A stretch of 64,000 nt of DNA from Gloeophyllum trabeum ATCC 11539 (lineage: Eukaryota > Basidiomycota > Agaricomycetes > Gloeophyllales > Gloeophyllaceae), in NCBI RefSeq assembly GCF_000344685.1, contig NW_006920427.1, forward strand, positions 334,548-398,547, given 5' to 3'. Below, one piece after another: positions 1-11,340 of this stretch; within the stretch, counting starts at the first letter, position 1, and every line of letters starts with the position of its first letter. The translations under genes were made by a program, and so were the position numbers. Under the pieces are notes generated by a model, which searched no databases, was not told where the DNA came from, and was given only the letters and a program-made list of their open reading frames with translations.

Positions 1-1236
1 ATGCTGTACAGAGGCCATATCTTTTTGTACTAGGGTCTGTATTCAAGGTGGTCTGTAGTGTGTTGCAGGTGTCTTCTGATGTCCAAATGATCTCCCTTAC
101 AAGTACTATGTTGATGCCTTCTCTTACCTGGATTGGCCATTGGGAACTTTCCTTAGCCTGCTTGTGGGGGAAAGTGATATTGTAGGCTGATGAGGGATGA
201 GAGATTGCAGTTACATGCCTGTCTGTAGTTACATTTGTGAATATATATCTGAATACTCCTCATGGTATACTGGGATATGATATGATGTGATTGCAACACA
301 ACTGCTGTCTAATATGACAGGATACTGTCTAATGGGCAATAATTATGTCTAATTAGCTAGGGGACAAACCTAACTTGTCTAATTAGATACGACTGCATAA
401 TGCAGCTAATCCTGCATGATTAGGCAGGATTAGACATAATTAGACATAATTAGCTCAGGAGGGTTTTCCTGATGTTGGCATTTACAGTCCCTCGGGTAGA
501 TATCTGGTTACCTCACCCGCGCGTTTGTAGGGTTCCCGAGCGCCTGATGTGCTTCTTTGACCCTCAGATATTACTAACAATAGCATAGATTATATTTGCA
601 AGTATATCCAATATTTGAAGCACGGGAGGCGTGTATCTGGCCCTCCAGCAGGCCGGGATGGACGGGGAATGGAGAGGCCGGGGTCCCAAATGGCGTGGGA
701 ACTGGGACTGTAATGGACTGTGGCTCCCCCGCCACAGGACCGTAGATCTCACGGAAGAAACCCCTTTAAATATTGATGTAGATATAAGACAGGACTTTAT
801 CAATACTGTGTATGTGTCCGTACGCGTCAAGACTGGCATTCCGCAACTTGACCAGTCACCAGACACTAGTACCTCGAATACTCGATGGTTTCTGACTGGA
901 GTCGGGGATTGGCGCTTGCGCCGCTACGATAGTTTTAGTACGTGATCAGGAAAAGCCCGAAGCCCTAATCGCCTATGGTGGCTGGCTTAGTACGAAAAGT
1001 AGAGCCCGAAAGCAACCTGAATGATAATATTTGGTATTTGATGGCTCAATTCCCGAAAAGCAGAGACCTTGCTAGTCGCAAGGTGATATACCAGATTTGA
1101 CACGGTCACGCTCGGAAGCACGAACGCTCAGACTCCAGACCCTGCTGAGGCAGCTGCACTGCATGGACCACGTCCATTTACTGGGAAAAGACAATCCTGA
1201 CCACCAACACAACACAGACCACAGGGTGACACAACC
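1..1236. other. Intergenic, no gene recognised
   Basis: AT-rich stretch before the first gene. Short reading frames overlap on both strands without recognisable motif or start context. Apart from the inverted repeat at 340-452 I see nothing that supports a gene. Confidence 0.5.
340..452. repeat. Small AT-rich inverted repeat with inner hairpin
   Basis: TAATTATGTCTAATTA at 340-355 is perfectly inverted at 437-452. Inside lies a 9-bp stem TAATCCTGC (407-415) with GCAGGATTA (424-432) around an 8-nt loop. Further partial copies of the GTCTAATTAG word occur at about 325 and 376. It resembles a tiny MITE or foldback remnant; no target-site duplication was found. Confidence 0.55.
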
Positions 1237-2523
1237 ATGGCCGCCCCATCTCAGCCCGAAAAGAGCATCCTCGATCTGATTGACACCTGCGACAACTTCC
1301 GCCTCTCCTCGTGTCCCGAGCGGCTCGTTCCCTGGCGGCTCTCGCCCTCGCCGAGCAGCCCCGTCGTCGGCCTACTGCGCCCGCCCATCGTGCAGAAGTT
1401 ACAGGCCGAGCCGTCCGGCGCGTGGCACATCGCCGGCGTGAACGGGATTACGGGCGTGAGCTTCGACGAGAAGGTGTCCGCGCCCGCGCAGCGCACGGCG
1501 GTGATGCGCGAGCTGTGTGCGCGCTGGCGCGACGAGGGGTTCGCGCCGGGCGTGATTGGCCCGGCCAAGTGGCGGGGGGAGATGTATCCCGTGTATGCGC
1601 GCCCGTTCGGCGCAAGGGGGAGGGAGGGGAACGGGAATTATGTGTGCGAGATGGAGCGGAGCGCGTGTGCGCTGTTTGGGGTGGTCACGTATGGGGTGCA
1701 TATGACGGTGTACGAGGAGGATGAGCGGGGTGTGAGGGTGTGGGTGCCGACGCGCGCGAAGAGCAAGCCTACGTGCGTACGCTCGATTTTCTCCCTACCG
1801 TGCCTGGTCTGAGCTCGTTCCAGCTGGCCCGGCTTTCTGGACAACAGCGTCGCAGGTGGTATTCCCTCTGGCATGGGCGCGTTCGAGGCGCTCGTGAAGG
1901 AGTCGATGGAGGAGGCGAGCATCGACGCCGACATTGTGCGCGCGCACGCGACCGCGGTCGGGGCTATTTCATACTTCTTCCAGTACGTGCGTCGTCCCCT
2001 CTAGAGGCCCACCCCTTGTTCCTGCTCCCGCCGACTCATGCGTGCCCGCGCAGGACGAAAGACGGCTGGTTGCAGCCGGAGATCGAGTTCGTGTACGATC
2101 TGCGCGTGCCCGCGGGCTTGGGCGAGCAGGAGAGGGAGCGGTTCCGGCCGAAGCCGCTCGACGGTGAGGTCGAGGCGTTCGAGGTACCGTCTCCCCCCGC
2201 GTTCCCTGTCAATATTACATCGTAGCCTAACCCGCATTTGAATCCCGTATAGCTCCTCCCCCTGGATGAAGTCCTCACCCGCATGCGCGCTGGGCTGTTC
2301 AAGCCGAACTGTGCGCTGGGTACGTTCGTTCTTCTCTGCCTCATGCTCAGATTCGACACAATGTACTTCATTCTGATACATCCCCTTCGTCCGCGCAGTC
2401 ATCATCGACTTCCTGATGCGCAGGGGGTTCATTACGCCTGACAACGAGCCGGACTACATGGAGATCCTCACGCGGCTGCATTCGCGGTTCGAGTACGAGC
2501 GGTGGGGCGAGCTGGGCGCGTAG
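1237..2523 (+). CDS. DUF4743 / Nudix hydrolase (YJR142W-like)
   Basis: Five exons (1237-1772, 1824-1982, 2054-2183, 2253-2319, 2399-2523) give 338 aa with all splice phases closing. The N-terminal half resembles DUF4743, the domain preceding the Nudix fold in the yeast YJR142W and plant Nudt20 type. A Nudix-like box lies at residues about 190-211: a glycine, the first box glutamate replaced by Met, then KESMEEA carrying the metal-binding glutamates. Loss of that first glutamate is, from memory, usual in this subfamily. Members act on oxidised thiamine diphosphate or other nucleotide-linked diphosphates; the substrate here is inferred. The ATG follows a CACAACC context and is the first in frame. 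The gene heads a run of three genes on the same strand. Confidence 0.85.
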
Positions 2524-2866
2524 CAGTGGACGTATGAAGATAGAAAGATGAAAGGAAGAAGCTGAGTATGATAGGTAAGATAGACGGTGTACTGACTCCC
2601 TTGGACGATATATACATAACCCGAGAACAGGGAAAGTCCATAACTCACCATACGTGCAGTGAACAGACCGTGTGTAATAAGGTTCACTGGCAGGCCATCA
2701 CCAAACAATGCAGTCGGACGCACAACGCCGCTCGGTTCCCAGCACCCTGTCAACCCGAATAAGATATGTGAACGTCAAACCAACTCGCTTCCCCAATCGC
2801 GCATCCAATCAAGCAAGCCATCCGTCAAACGCGCCTGTTCGTCCCTACGCTACTCGCTCCCACCCG

Positions 2867-2873
2867 TATATAA
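2867..2873 (+). promoter_or_regulatory. TATA box of the peroxidase gene
   Basis: TATATAA sits 38 bp before the ATG at 2911, in a C-rich context usual for basidiomycete promoters. It supports the chosen start, which also opens a run of small residues before a membrane helix. Confidence 0.5.
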
Positions 2874-2910
2874 CTGCCCCTCGCGCCCCGGCGCCCCCCT
2901 CACCACCACC

Positions 2911-4159
2911 ATGTCCTCCAGCTCCGCACGCGTGCGCGCCGCCGACGCGCCGTCCTTCGTCGTGCTCAACGGCGCCTCGCGCCTGCTATCGGGCCTGGCT
3001 TCGAAGGCGGTGACGATCGTCACCTACGCGCTCGTGTTCGCGGCGGACTTTGTGCTCGCGCTGCTGAACTTGGTGCTGCCGGAGAAGAAGGAGGGGGAGG
3101 TGGGTCCCGGGCGCGGGGGCCTGTGGCCGGAGTACCGCGCCCCGGATTTTGGGCAGGAGAAGCCGGACAGCAGGTGCTCGTGCCCCGCGCTCAACGCGCT
3201 CGCGAACCACGGTGAGGCCACCCCAATCCCGCACGCGCACGCTCCTCTCCTCTTACCTTGCTCATTGCGATACCGCAGGCATTCTGCCCCGCAGCGGGCG
3301 GCGCATCCCGTTCCAGCAGCTGACGCGCGTCATCCGGGAGACGTACAACTTCGGGCCGACGTTCTGCTTCTTCGTGCCGTGGTACGCGGCGGGGCTGCTG
3401 GGCCGGAGCTACTGGGCGGACTCGTTCGACCTCGCGGACCTGGACGTGCACAACGGGATCGAGCACGACGCGAGCCTGACGCGTGCGTCCTTGCGTCGCT
3501 GCGCGTTGCCTGCTCACAAAGCTGATGTACTCTACCTCTGCACAGGCGACGACACGGCGCACGCGCGGGACCAGGGCGTGCCCGCGCCGCACCTCGTCGA
3601 GTTCCTGCTCGCGCACGCGAGCGGGCCGCCGCACGACGGCGCGCCGACGCTCACGGCCGCGGACCTGTCCGAGGTGTCGGGCAAGCGGCGCGTCAACGCG
3701 CGCGCGAAGAACGGGCAGTTCTCGCTCAGCGCGTTCCACAAGATGTTCGGGTCGTCCAAGTGCGTCTTCCGCCCCCCCCTTCCCCCCCTCAGCTTCAACG
3801 GTGGTGGTTGACGCGAAGTGGGTGACAACAGCTCCGCGACGCTGCTGACGATCTTCGGCGGGTCGCTCCCCGACCTGCGCGCGCTGCTGCTGGAGGAGCG
3901 CCTCCCGCGCGGGTGGGCGCCGCGCTGCCGGCGCGCGCTCGGGCTGACGTTCGCCGAGTTCAACGCGACGGTGCTGCGCATCGAGGCGGGCGTGCACGAG
4001 GAGCACGACGTGATGATGTGGCGCGTCGGGCGCCCGCGCGCGCTGGCGGAGAAGATGGAGGAGTGGATGGAGGGGAAGCTGGATAGCGCGATGGGGATGG
4101 GCGCGGGGGAGGCGCTCAGGAGCGATTCGGGGGTGTTTGTGGAGAGGAAGGATGAGTAG
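2911..4159 (+). CDS. Heme-thiolate peroxidase (chloroperoxidase / unspecific-peroxygenase family), membrane-anchored
   Basis: Four exons (2911-3211, 3279-3482, 3546-3759, 3832-4159) encode 348 aa. The heme-binding segment reads SCPALNALANHG with Cys91 as the expected proximal ligand; the family normally has PCP, so Pro is replaced by Ser. EHD at residues 162-164, followed by ASLTR, matches the short group I peroxygenases, where it binds Mg and the heme propionate. Instead of a secretion signal the protein has a hydrophobic segment at about residues 32-57 and then a charged stretch, suggesting an intracellular, membrane-tethered enzyme. Such enzymes oxygenate or halogenate small aromatics and fatty acids with peroxide; the substrate is unknown. 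The last intron was placed at 3760-3831 because the other acceptors hit stops. Confidence 0.85.
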
Positions 4160-4559
4160 AGCCTGGGGAGGCGCGTCTATGCGAGATATGATACCCTTTG
4201 CAGTGCTGCGAGACAGGTGGAGATGATGCTATCATTCATTCTGCTTTGACTGGCCTGTCGACGCTCTCTGAGACGTAAAGCGCGCGTGATAAGGACTCTG
4301 CGAGCTTCTGGCACCGTCATGGTACTGGCGGTGTCTGCTGTCTATCAGCATGTATTATATGCCATACTGGATTCACGTTGCCGTCTTGTTCCAGCAGCCA
4401 CATCCACCCAATCAGGAAACCCCCTTCCCAATCCGTCGTGTTCACCAATTTCGCTTGAAATGACGTCACCCTCACGCCTTGCACTCTACCCAAGCATCTC
4501 GAACACCCCTCGCCTATAGCTACCTCCCCACCAACCCAACCCCAATAAAAACGCACGTC
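4160..4559. other. Intergenic spacer / promoter of the t6A dehydratase gene
   Basis: 400 bp between two same-strand genes. Apart from the CRE-like site at 4461 I see no coding evidence. Confidence 0.5.
4461..4468. promoter_or_regulatory. CRE-like palindrome TGACGTCA
   Basis: A perfect 8-bp TGACGTCA lies 92 bp before the ATG at 4560. This is the classical site for ATF/CREB bZIP factors; function here is inferred from position only. Confidence 0.4.
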
Positions 4560-6402
4560 ATGCCCGCGCGGGACGTCTCGCACCGCGCCCAACTCGTCCT
4601 CGCCGCGCTCACCGCGGCGCTCGCCACCGCGTCCGTCCTCGCGCTGTACGACCGGCACCGCCGGCGCGCGGCGCGGCGCGCGCTGGACGAGGAGGTGCGG
4701 AGGTCGATCGCGGCGCACGAGCCGAGGGAGGATGTGAGCGTGCGGGTGGGCCGGGGGGCGTCGTCGCTTCGAAATATGGGAGAGAAGGAGGGGGAACGGG
4801 AGACGGGGAGGGATGGGGATGGGGGAGCGGGGCTGGAGTACGACGAGGAGCTGATACGCGAGCAGCTCGCGCGGAACTATGCGTTTTTCGGGGAGGAGGG
4901 GATGCGGGGGGTGCGAGGGGGCCGCGTGGTGGTCGTCGGGTGCGGGGGCGTGGGCAGCTGGGCGGCGGTGATGCTCGCCAGGTCGTGCGTGTCCCTTCTT
5001 TCTTCCTTTCCTCGCCTCGCCTCGCCTCCCCGTCCCCTCGTACTAACCAACCAACCAACCCACCGGCAGCGGCGTCGCCAAGCTGCGCCTCGTCGACTTT
5101 GACTACGTCACGCTCTCCTCGCTCAACCGGCACGCGACCGCGACGCTGGGCGACGTCGGCACGCCCAAGGTCAGGTGCGTGCAGCGCGCGCTGCGGCAGG
5201 TATGCAAGTGGCTCGACGTCGAGGCGTGCGTGGATATCTGGCGCAAGGAGGAGGGGGGCCGGTATCTGGAGGGCGTGGATTGGGTTGTCGGTGCGTTTTG
5301 GGGGACGGGGGAAGGGAAGGGGAAAGGGTGCTGATGGGGATACAGATGCGATAGATAATATAGCGACCAAGGTGGATCTGCTGCACTACTGCCACGCGCA
5401 CGACATCAAGGTGCGTCTCCCCTCCTGCCTCCCCTCCGCCCGTTCCGGCCCTGGCCCTGAGTTGAATCGGCAGGTGTTCTCGTCGATGGGCGCGGGTGCG
5501 AAGAGCGACCCGACGCGCGTGCAGATCTCGGATATCTCGTACACGATCTACGACCCCCTGGCGAGGTCGGTGCGCCGGCGGCTGCGCGTGCTCGGGGTGG
5601 CGAGCGGTGCGTGCCCTCCTCCACGTCCGAATGTATGCATGGATGAAAGCTGAATGAACGTGCCAGGGATCCCGGTGGTGTACTCGACGGAGGTGCCGGG
5701 GGACGTGCGGCTGCTGCCGCTGCCGGAGGCGGAGTTCGCGAGGGGGAACGTGAAGGAGCTGAACGTGTTTGATGATTTTCGGGTGCGGATACTGCCTGTG
5801 ATCGGTGAGCGCGCGCCTGCCCGTCGCCTCTTCCCTCCACCGCCTTTTGGTTAATGCAGGCAATTGCACGCAGGCCCGCTGCCGTCGATTTTCGGATTGC
5901 ACATTGCGACGTATATACTGTGCGAGTTGGCGGGGAGGCCGATTGCGAACCCGCTGCCGATCAAGAACCGGCGGAAGCTGTATGAGAGGCTGTGGAGGGA
6001 TTTGCTGACGAGGGAGTCGCGGTTGGCCGGGGAGCAGCTGAAGTACGTGTTCGCGAAATCGTTCCCTGCCGTTTGCTCATACTTACCTGCACCGCCTAAA
6101 CCAGCCGGCTCCCGATAGACGAAGACGACGTGTCGTTGATCTTCGAAGACGTGCACCTGGGCCGGTCGGTGGTGCCGCCGCACGCGGTGCCGACGAAGGC
6201 GGTGCTCGTGCGGTGGGACCCGAGGGAGGAGGTGAGCGTGGAGAACGTGGTGGTGATGGAGGGGAGGGAGGCGGAGCGGCATGTGCGGGAGTGCTGGGAT
6301 CTGGGGCGGCGGCCGGGGGAGGTGTGGGGGGCGGCGGTGGAGGGGGTGGTGAGGAGGAGAGCGGAGGAGGTGCGGAGGGCGAGGGCGGCGGTGCTGGGGT
6401 AG
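4560..6402 (+). CDS. tRNA threonylcarbamoyladenosine dehydratase (TcdA/Tcd1/Tcd2, E1-like fold)
   Basis: Seven exons (4560-4984, 5070-5290, 5346-5410, 5474-5606, 5667-5804, 5874-6042, 6105-6402) give 482 aa. It belongs to the ThiF/E1-like ATPases that convert t6A in tRNA to cyclic t6A using ATP. Evidence: a nucleotide loop GCGGVG at residues 127-132, then RSGV, DFDYV (151-155) and LNRHA (160-164), all signatures of this family. An N-terminal hydrophobic helix (about 10-30) followed by an Arg-rich stretch matches the mitochondrial outer-membrane anchoring of yeast Tcd1 and Tcd2. The first intron donor was set at 4985 (GTGCGT) rather than 4982 because only that restores the conserved RSGV. Which yeast paralogue it matches cannot be told. 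Confidence 0.9.
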
Positions 6403-6711
6403 GCCGTGGAGGCTTGCTTTGCGTCCACGCGACGAGTATTTGGGCTTTGCAGGTGACGAGTTGGATCGTGTTTGAATGGATGCTTCGATGTCCGCCGTGT
6501 GCGTTATTTATATGCCTTGTCTGATCGATCGACGTGTGGCTATCAGGATCGTCGCGCGTTCGCCTCCGCCAATGGCATGCGAGTTCCTTCTGGAGCGCGG
6601 ATCTATTCTCCAGTGGTGTAGTCAGTTGCCGCTTTGCGCTAGGATGCCTCCCCCTAACCTCGCCCCACTCCCCGACCACCCGTACCTCACAGCCTCCGCG
6701 CTCGGCGTCGG

Positions 6712-7023
6712 TTCGTGCCGTTTTCGACTGGTTCGTGTTTGCTCCCCTCTTTTCCTTTCCTGTCCTTTCCTCGCCTTCGCCTTTCCCCCCGCCCCCCTAC
6801 GTGCACTCACCGCGACCCCCTCGCAGGCACCTACGGCTGCGCGGGCAAGTCCCTCGCGCTCACCGAGCTGCGCCTCGCGCGGGCGCGGGAGGAGTTCCTG
6901 GAGAGGCCGGGGATCAGGGACTGTTTTACGGTGGAGATGCTGCCGGTGAGGGTTGTGCTGGAGAGGCGGGGGGGAGGGGGGGAGGGTGGTACGTGTTTGA
7001 TGAAGGAGCGCGCGCGGGCGTGA
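6712..7023 (+). pseudogene. Cytochrome P450 C-terminal relic (heme-binding loop)
   Basis: Two pieces, 6712-6730 and 6827-7023, join across a GT-AG intron to read FVPFSTGTYGCAGK, a textbook P450 heme loop (FxxGxxxCxG) with its cysteine, followed by the LALTELRLA helix and a typical last strand ending VVLERR. Upstream in the same frame there is a stop and no ExxR, PERF or other P450 sequence, and the end runs into a Gly-rich tail. Only about the last 80 residues survive, so this is a truncated, non-functional copy. Confidence 0.7.
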
Positions 7024-7244
7024 GGGAGGACGGGACGCCACAGCTACTCGATATGGTATGGGTATTGCCGTTTATGGACGTAGTGGCGTTTTGTGTACCA
7101 GTAAGAGCCAGACTGCTAACTTATGCACGCGTACGGGCGGGTGGATAAGGCTTAGGAATGTAAGCAGGGTTGTCCTTGAGCGGCGTTGCAGTACTAGTCG
7201 TCATTCTCGTACACGCGAAACAGGGAACAAACTCGCCCGTCTAC

Positions 7245-8990
7245 GAACGCGCCCCCATACCTTCTGCGGCGCCGGCACGTAGGATATCTGATTTCCTCCG
7301 GGGAAGGCTGGACGTCGACGGCGCCTGCACGAGCCTCTCATCAGCGGTGAATCACCATCCGAAGTGGACCTGTCTACCTGCGATATCGTGCAGATGCTCC
7401 ACCTTGGTAGCGCCGACGTCAGCGTGGTCACTCAGACAGGCGCGGATGTTGAGTACACACCCTCTTCGAGAGCGCGATGCTGGCTTGCGCCATGCTGATC
7501 CCTCGCTGCGTCGCTATCTCCCCGACTCTGGGGAGCTCACGGTCATCGAGTGCTGGACTCGCGTGCCGGCTGGGTGCATCGCTCTGGAGAAACTGGTGGG
7601 TCGCGCTTACGGCTAAGCTAAGGAGGGCTGAAGCTGGGCCGTCTCTTGTAGGGTCTGGTGAGGACTCGGAGGCCCATCGCGAGGGGAGACCAGATGAGCG
7701 ACCCGGCTCCGAACGTCTGCATAGCATAGGCGCAGTTGTGAATGGGCGATAGTGATATGGCTGGCTGATGGAGCTTGAGCGTCGGGTACATCCCGCGCTC
7801 CTCTGCGCGGTACAGGGGGGTGTAGTGGTGCTGTATCGACACGCACGGGCTGAGGTCGTGCGCGATGGCGTAGTCTGCCCATCTTCGGTGTGTCACGGAG
7901 CACGCATGGGAACAGGGGAGAAGTGGATTATTGGCGTACTTTGCATGGCCTGGACTGATGAGTGTGAGCTGTGGCCGGAACGATGGTGGGTGTTATCGCT
8001 TACACTGGCACGCGTGGCACGAGCTCATCCCGATGTACCGCACCCATCCAGCTTGCACGACGTCGTGGAGGGCTTCCATCTGTGTTTGTGCTGTGAGGAG
8101 GGGTCGGAGTGTTGAGCTGGGCGACGGTATCGTACTGTTTCCTCGGTTGGCGTACATACCATAGTCGAAGCGGTGGCCTATACAGTGATTCAACGCATGT
8201 GGGCAGCCGCCCTATAATGAAACACGTTTACATTGCAGAACGTCGATACAGTCTGTTTGGGGTCTCTAAAGGCTCTGTTTGACCGCGTCTAAAATATGCT
8301 GGGCTCGATTTAGCTATTAATGGGCTTTGTTGGGCTCGTAGCAAAAAGGGCTTGCTTTGCGACCCAGGCCGTGTTGATTTCCGTAGCTGCAAGCGTCGAG
8401 AAATGACGGTACTGGCGGGAGCTTGGTGTCATAATCCTTTGCTACCGCTCCCACACCTGGTAAATGAGGCGCCGCGTGAGTCTGCGATCTGGTCGCCTAA
8501 TTCGTTATATGGAGCAGGCAGGTCTGACCTTTGTCATGATGACGACCTCCCCCCCGCGGAAGGCCCAGCCTCTTGATCGTCTTCCCCAGTCACATTTCGG
8601 ACAACCTGTTCGAGTACATCCAGTGATGTTGCAGCAAAAAGGGGTGTGGGACGTTGCCAGTGCTTACATTGGAAGTGGCAAAGGCATTGATGCCAAGGTG
8701 ATAGCTTTGTGGCCCTTGTGAGCTACCGCTGGCCTTAAGCTTCGGGAAGATCAACATACGCTGTTTGGATGTGCTCAGCTACTTCGTCCTCGTCATTCGT
8801 GACCCAGTCTAGCCATTCGAGCTCCCGTAGCCCGAGCAGCCAAGGATTATCCGAGATACCTTCAAGCCCGCATGACGTGGTCGCACTAGTAGCACACGTC
8901 GAGAGATGTCAGAATTCCAAGCCAGAAGATTAGGCACTCTTGACGCTTACCGTACGGCACTTTCTTGGGTCCCTCGTCGTTGCTAGGCAT
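7245..8990 (-). pseudogene. Aldo-keto reductase pseudogene (paralogue of the 18-22 kb genes)
   Basis: Reading down the minus strand from an ATG at 8990, nearly every exon of the two intact paralogues can be found in order: MPSNDEGPKKVPYG start, LKVSR, a degraded LGINTFDTSN, GKTIKRLGLPR, NQHGL, HRFDY, HDVVQAGWVRYIGMSSC, HHYTPLYRAEERGMYPTLK, WSPLAMGL, RGISMAQASIAL, then the ATKVEHLHDIA segment and the tail near 7245. Frame breaks occur in several exons (for example an extra G run at about 8555 and shifts near 7400 and 7470) and one exon is strongly eroded. It lies in inverted orientation 9 kb from the functional pair and preserves the ancestral exon layout. Confidence 0.75.
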
Positions 8991-9704
8991 GATCGCGTCT
9001 GAAACTAGGATCAACCGGGGAAAAGAATGTTGTTAGGACCCAGGAAGCTACTGTACTATGGGTTAGTTATTGTACGCGACGCTTCACGGACTATATGCAC
9101 GGCTGCCGGTACATCCATGTCTAACCCGAAAAGTCATACCTGAGGAGTTCGGCGCCGTACATCTTGTTCCTTTCCAAAGACTTACTCATATACCCCGATG
9201 AATCGGGGTTACGCGGCTGATCAAGCGGGTGAGCATCGGACGACCACGTACTACTAGTACACTGGCAGAGACACGACCCGAGCACAAGGCTGAGTTGGTT
9301 TCATCGCCCTTGCCTCTGGAATGTGACATCCGAAAATACACTTTCCCCTGCAAAGCCTCCTGCTTGGTCTTAATACTGAGAGCACAGTCAAGACCAGTAG
9401 CTCCAGTACAGTCAGTAGTCACTAGCATGTCCAGGTATACAGAAGGACCGTCCAATAGCAGATGGACTCACCGCCCAAGATACGAACATTAACTTGCTAG
9501 AGACTCAGAGATCAACAGACAGAACCTGCCAGTATCACATAGAAAAAGAATCAATATCCGAGTCATCACCAAATTATGTCCAGATTTTTATGTATCCGTC
9601 AAGGATCGAGAAGACTAAGCACCGAGAATGAAAACTTGCCCAATCATGCAATGTTGAAGTCTATCAGAACTATAGGATGTCTCTGAAGCACGCGGGATTC
9701 ATCT
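8991..9704. other. Intergenic, nothing recognised
   Basis: Between the dead reductase and the F-box gene, both on the minus strand. Reading frames are short and overlap in opposite directions; no motif was seen. Confidence 0.45.
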
Positions 9705-11340
9705 TCATCCAGCCTGAGGCCTGAGGGCTCGCAGTGCACCAGGCACCCGATCCTCGAATCCTGAGTAGGTCTGCAGTGTTGCAATGTCCGCGGTCTCGAC
9801 GCAAGGGTATTGAGCAGGGATAACTACAGAATCATGCGACGCGGCAAAATGCGTTTCAGTGAGCTTATTATCCGAGCAGACTAACTCCCGTTACGTATTA
9901 ATTTCAAGGGAGACAGATATGCATAGGTCCAGGTCAAACAGGATTGAAATCTCAGGTATACGTGCACTTACCGCGAGGGGTCAGGTGTTTGTCCAGCTTC
10001 ACGTTTCGGCTCTCGCAACGAATGGCAAGCAGGTCTATTCTTGACACAGAGTGTTCCGTATCTTCGCACCCTTCCCAAACTTCCGAATCTCCTACGATTG
10101 CCAACAGCTTCAGGAAGGGAAGTACTGAGGGGTCGCTGATAAAATTTGTAATGATGAAAGTAAACTCGCGTTCTATCTCCTGAGCTTTGTGGAGTTCATC
10201 TATGTCGAGGGAATGGGGCCCACAGATAATGGTGAGATCACGGAGCTGCCAAGCTCGCTCAAGACCTGCCGGGGTGACCTCCGCTTCGACGCGGGCCAAC
10301 ATATGCAAATTGATAGTGAGAGACCTCAAGGCAGGGAGGGCTGAAAAGTCCAGCCGCCCGAGAATGTTATATAAGCATCCCTGTCCCCCTCCAATCTTCA
10401 GGGACTCGAGTGTAACAAGGGACTTCGACTGCAAAGCATCTAGCAGACTGAAGAAGGACCCGATGACGACCGCGCCTGTCAGTTCCAGTATCCGCAGGTC
10501 GGAATTGTGTATCCAAGGATAAGTGTCTCGCGTAAAACGACAGAGCACAAAGCGGAGCGTTCGAAGAGCCGGCAGCCTGGGCCACTGTATCGGCGGTAGT
10601 TCCAAGAGTGTCAAGCAAAGCTCTTCCAGGTGGGGGAGTTCAAGAGAAGTGCCGAGGAACTCCGGATGCAAGGGAGGCAAGTGCAGGCAGGGCGAGGGCA
10701 TGCTAAGATTTACACATTCGAGGCGCCCGTTTAACGTAAGACTTCGGATGCGCGATGAGATTCCCAGCGCAGAGAGTTGAATTTCGGGCTTGAAAAATGG
10801 CAGCTGTATGATCAGAGATGTCACGGATGGGCAAGCGTCGAGGAGGGCCCGGAGACGGCGCTCGTATCGTGTTTTGGCCATCATGGCTTGGAGGCTCAGG
10901 CGCCCGCTGGAGACATTCTCAACCAAGTACAGGGACTGCACCGCACGCGCGAGTTCGGGATTCCCTGTCAGAGTGCTAGCCAAGCTGTCTACGTCGTCGA
11001 GCGTTTTGAGCGCTGCCGCGGTATAGAGAAGGCTTCTCGCCGGAATATACCAATTTTGGCAGACGAGAAGAAGAGGGGAAAGGATTTTTTGGTTGTGTAG
11101 TGTCTTGGCTCGCTGATTCTCCACGAATGTGGACAGTGGCATTCCAGGTGGAGGCCCGATGGCGTGGTGCGGACGCCCGTACTCCGACTGATTTTCCAAG
11201 CATTCCCTGATGATAGGCAGCATCAACTCGTACGGCAGGGTCTGAGCAATGCTGTATACGTAGCTTGCATGCGCTGAGATTGTCTTTTCCTTGAAGAAGA
11301 CCCGATGAAATGTTGGAACCACGAGTCTTTTCCGAGACAT
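9705..11340 (-). CDS. F-box / leucine-rich-repeat-like protein
   Basis: A long first exon (11340-9972) ends at a consensus donor GTAAGT; the intron (9971-9881) ends TTAG, and a second exon (9880-9705) stays open to a TGA, giving 514 aa. Residues about 35-110 (LPYELMLPIIREC then LLLVCQNWYIPARSLLYTAA) look like a divergent F-box of the fungal type, followed by irregular Leu-rich repeats (LTLLELPPIQWPRLPALRTL). Such proteins are likely substrate receptors of SCF ubiquitin ligases; targets are unknown and basidiomycetes carry very many. The second exon is inferred from splice signals and phase and could be missed by single-ORF calling. Confidence 0.75.

Noticed and set aside
3191..4006. 271-codon open frame on the minus strand
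   Set aside because: Antisense shadow of the peroxidase exons; Arg/Ala-rich composition typical of GC-rich codon bias, crosses that gene's introns.
4609..5370. 253-codon open frame on the minus strand
   Set aside because: Antisense to the t6A dehydratase gene; Pro/Arg-rich, no motif.
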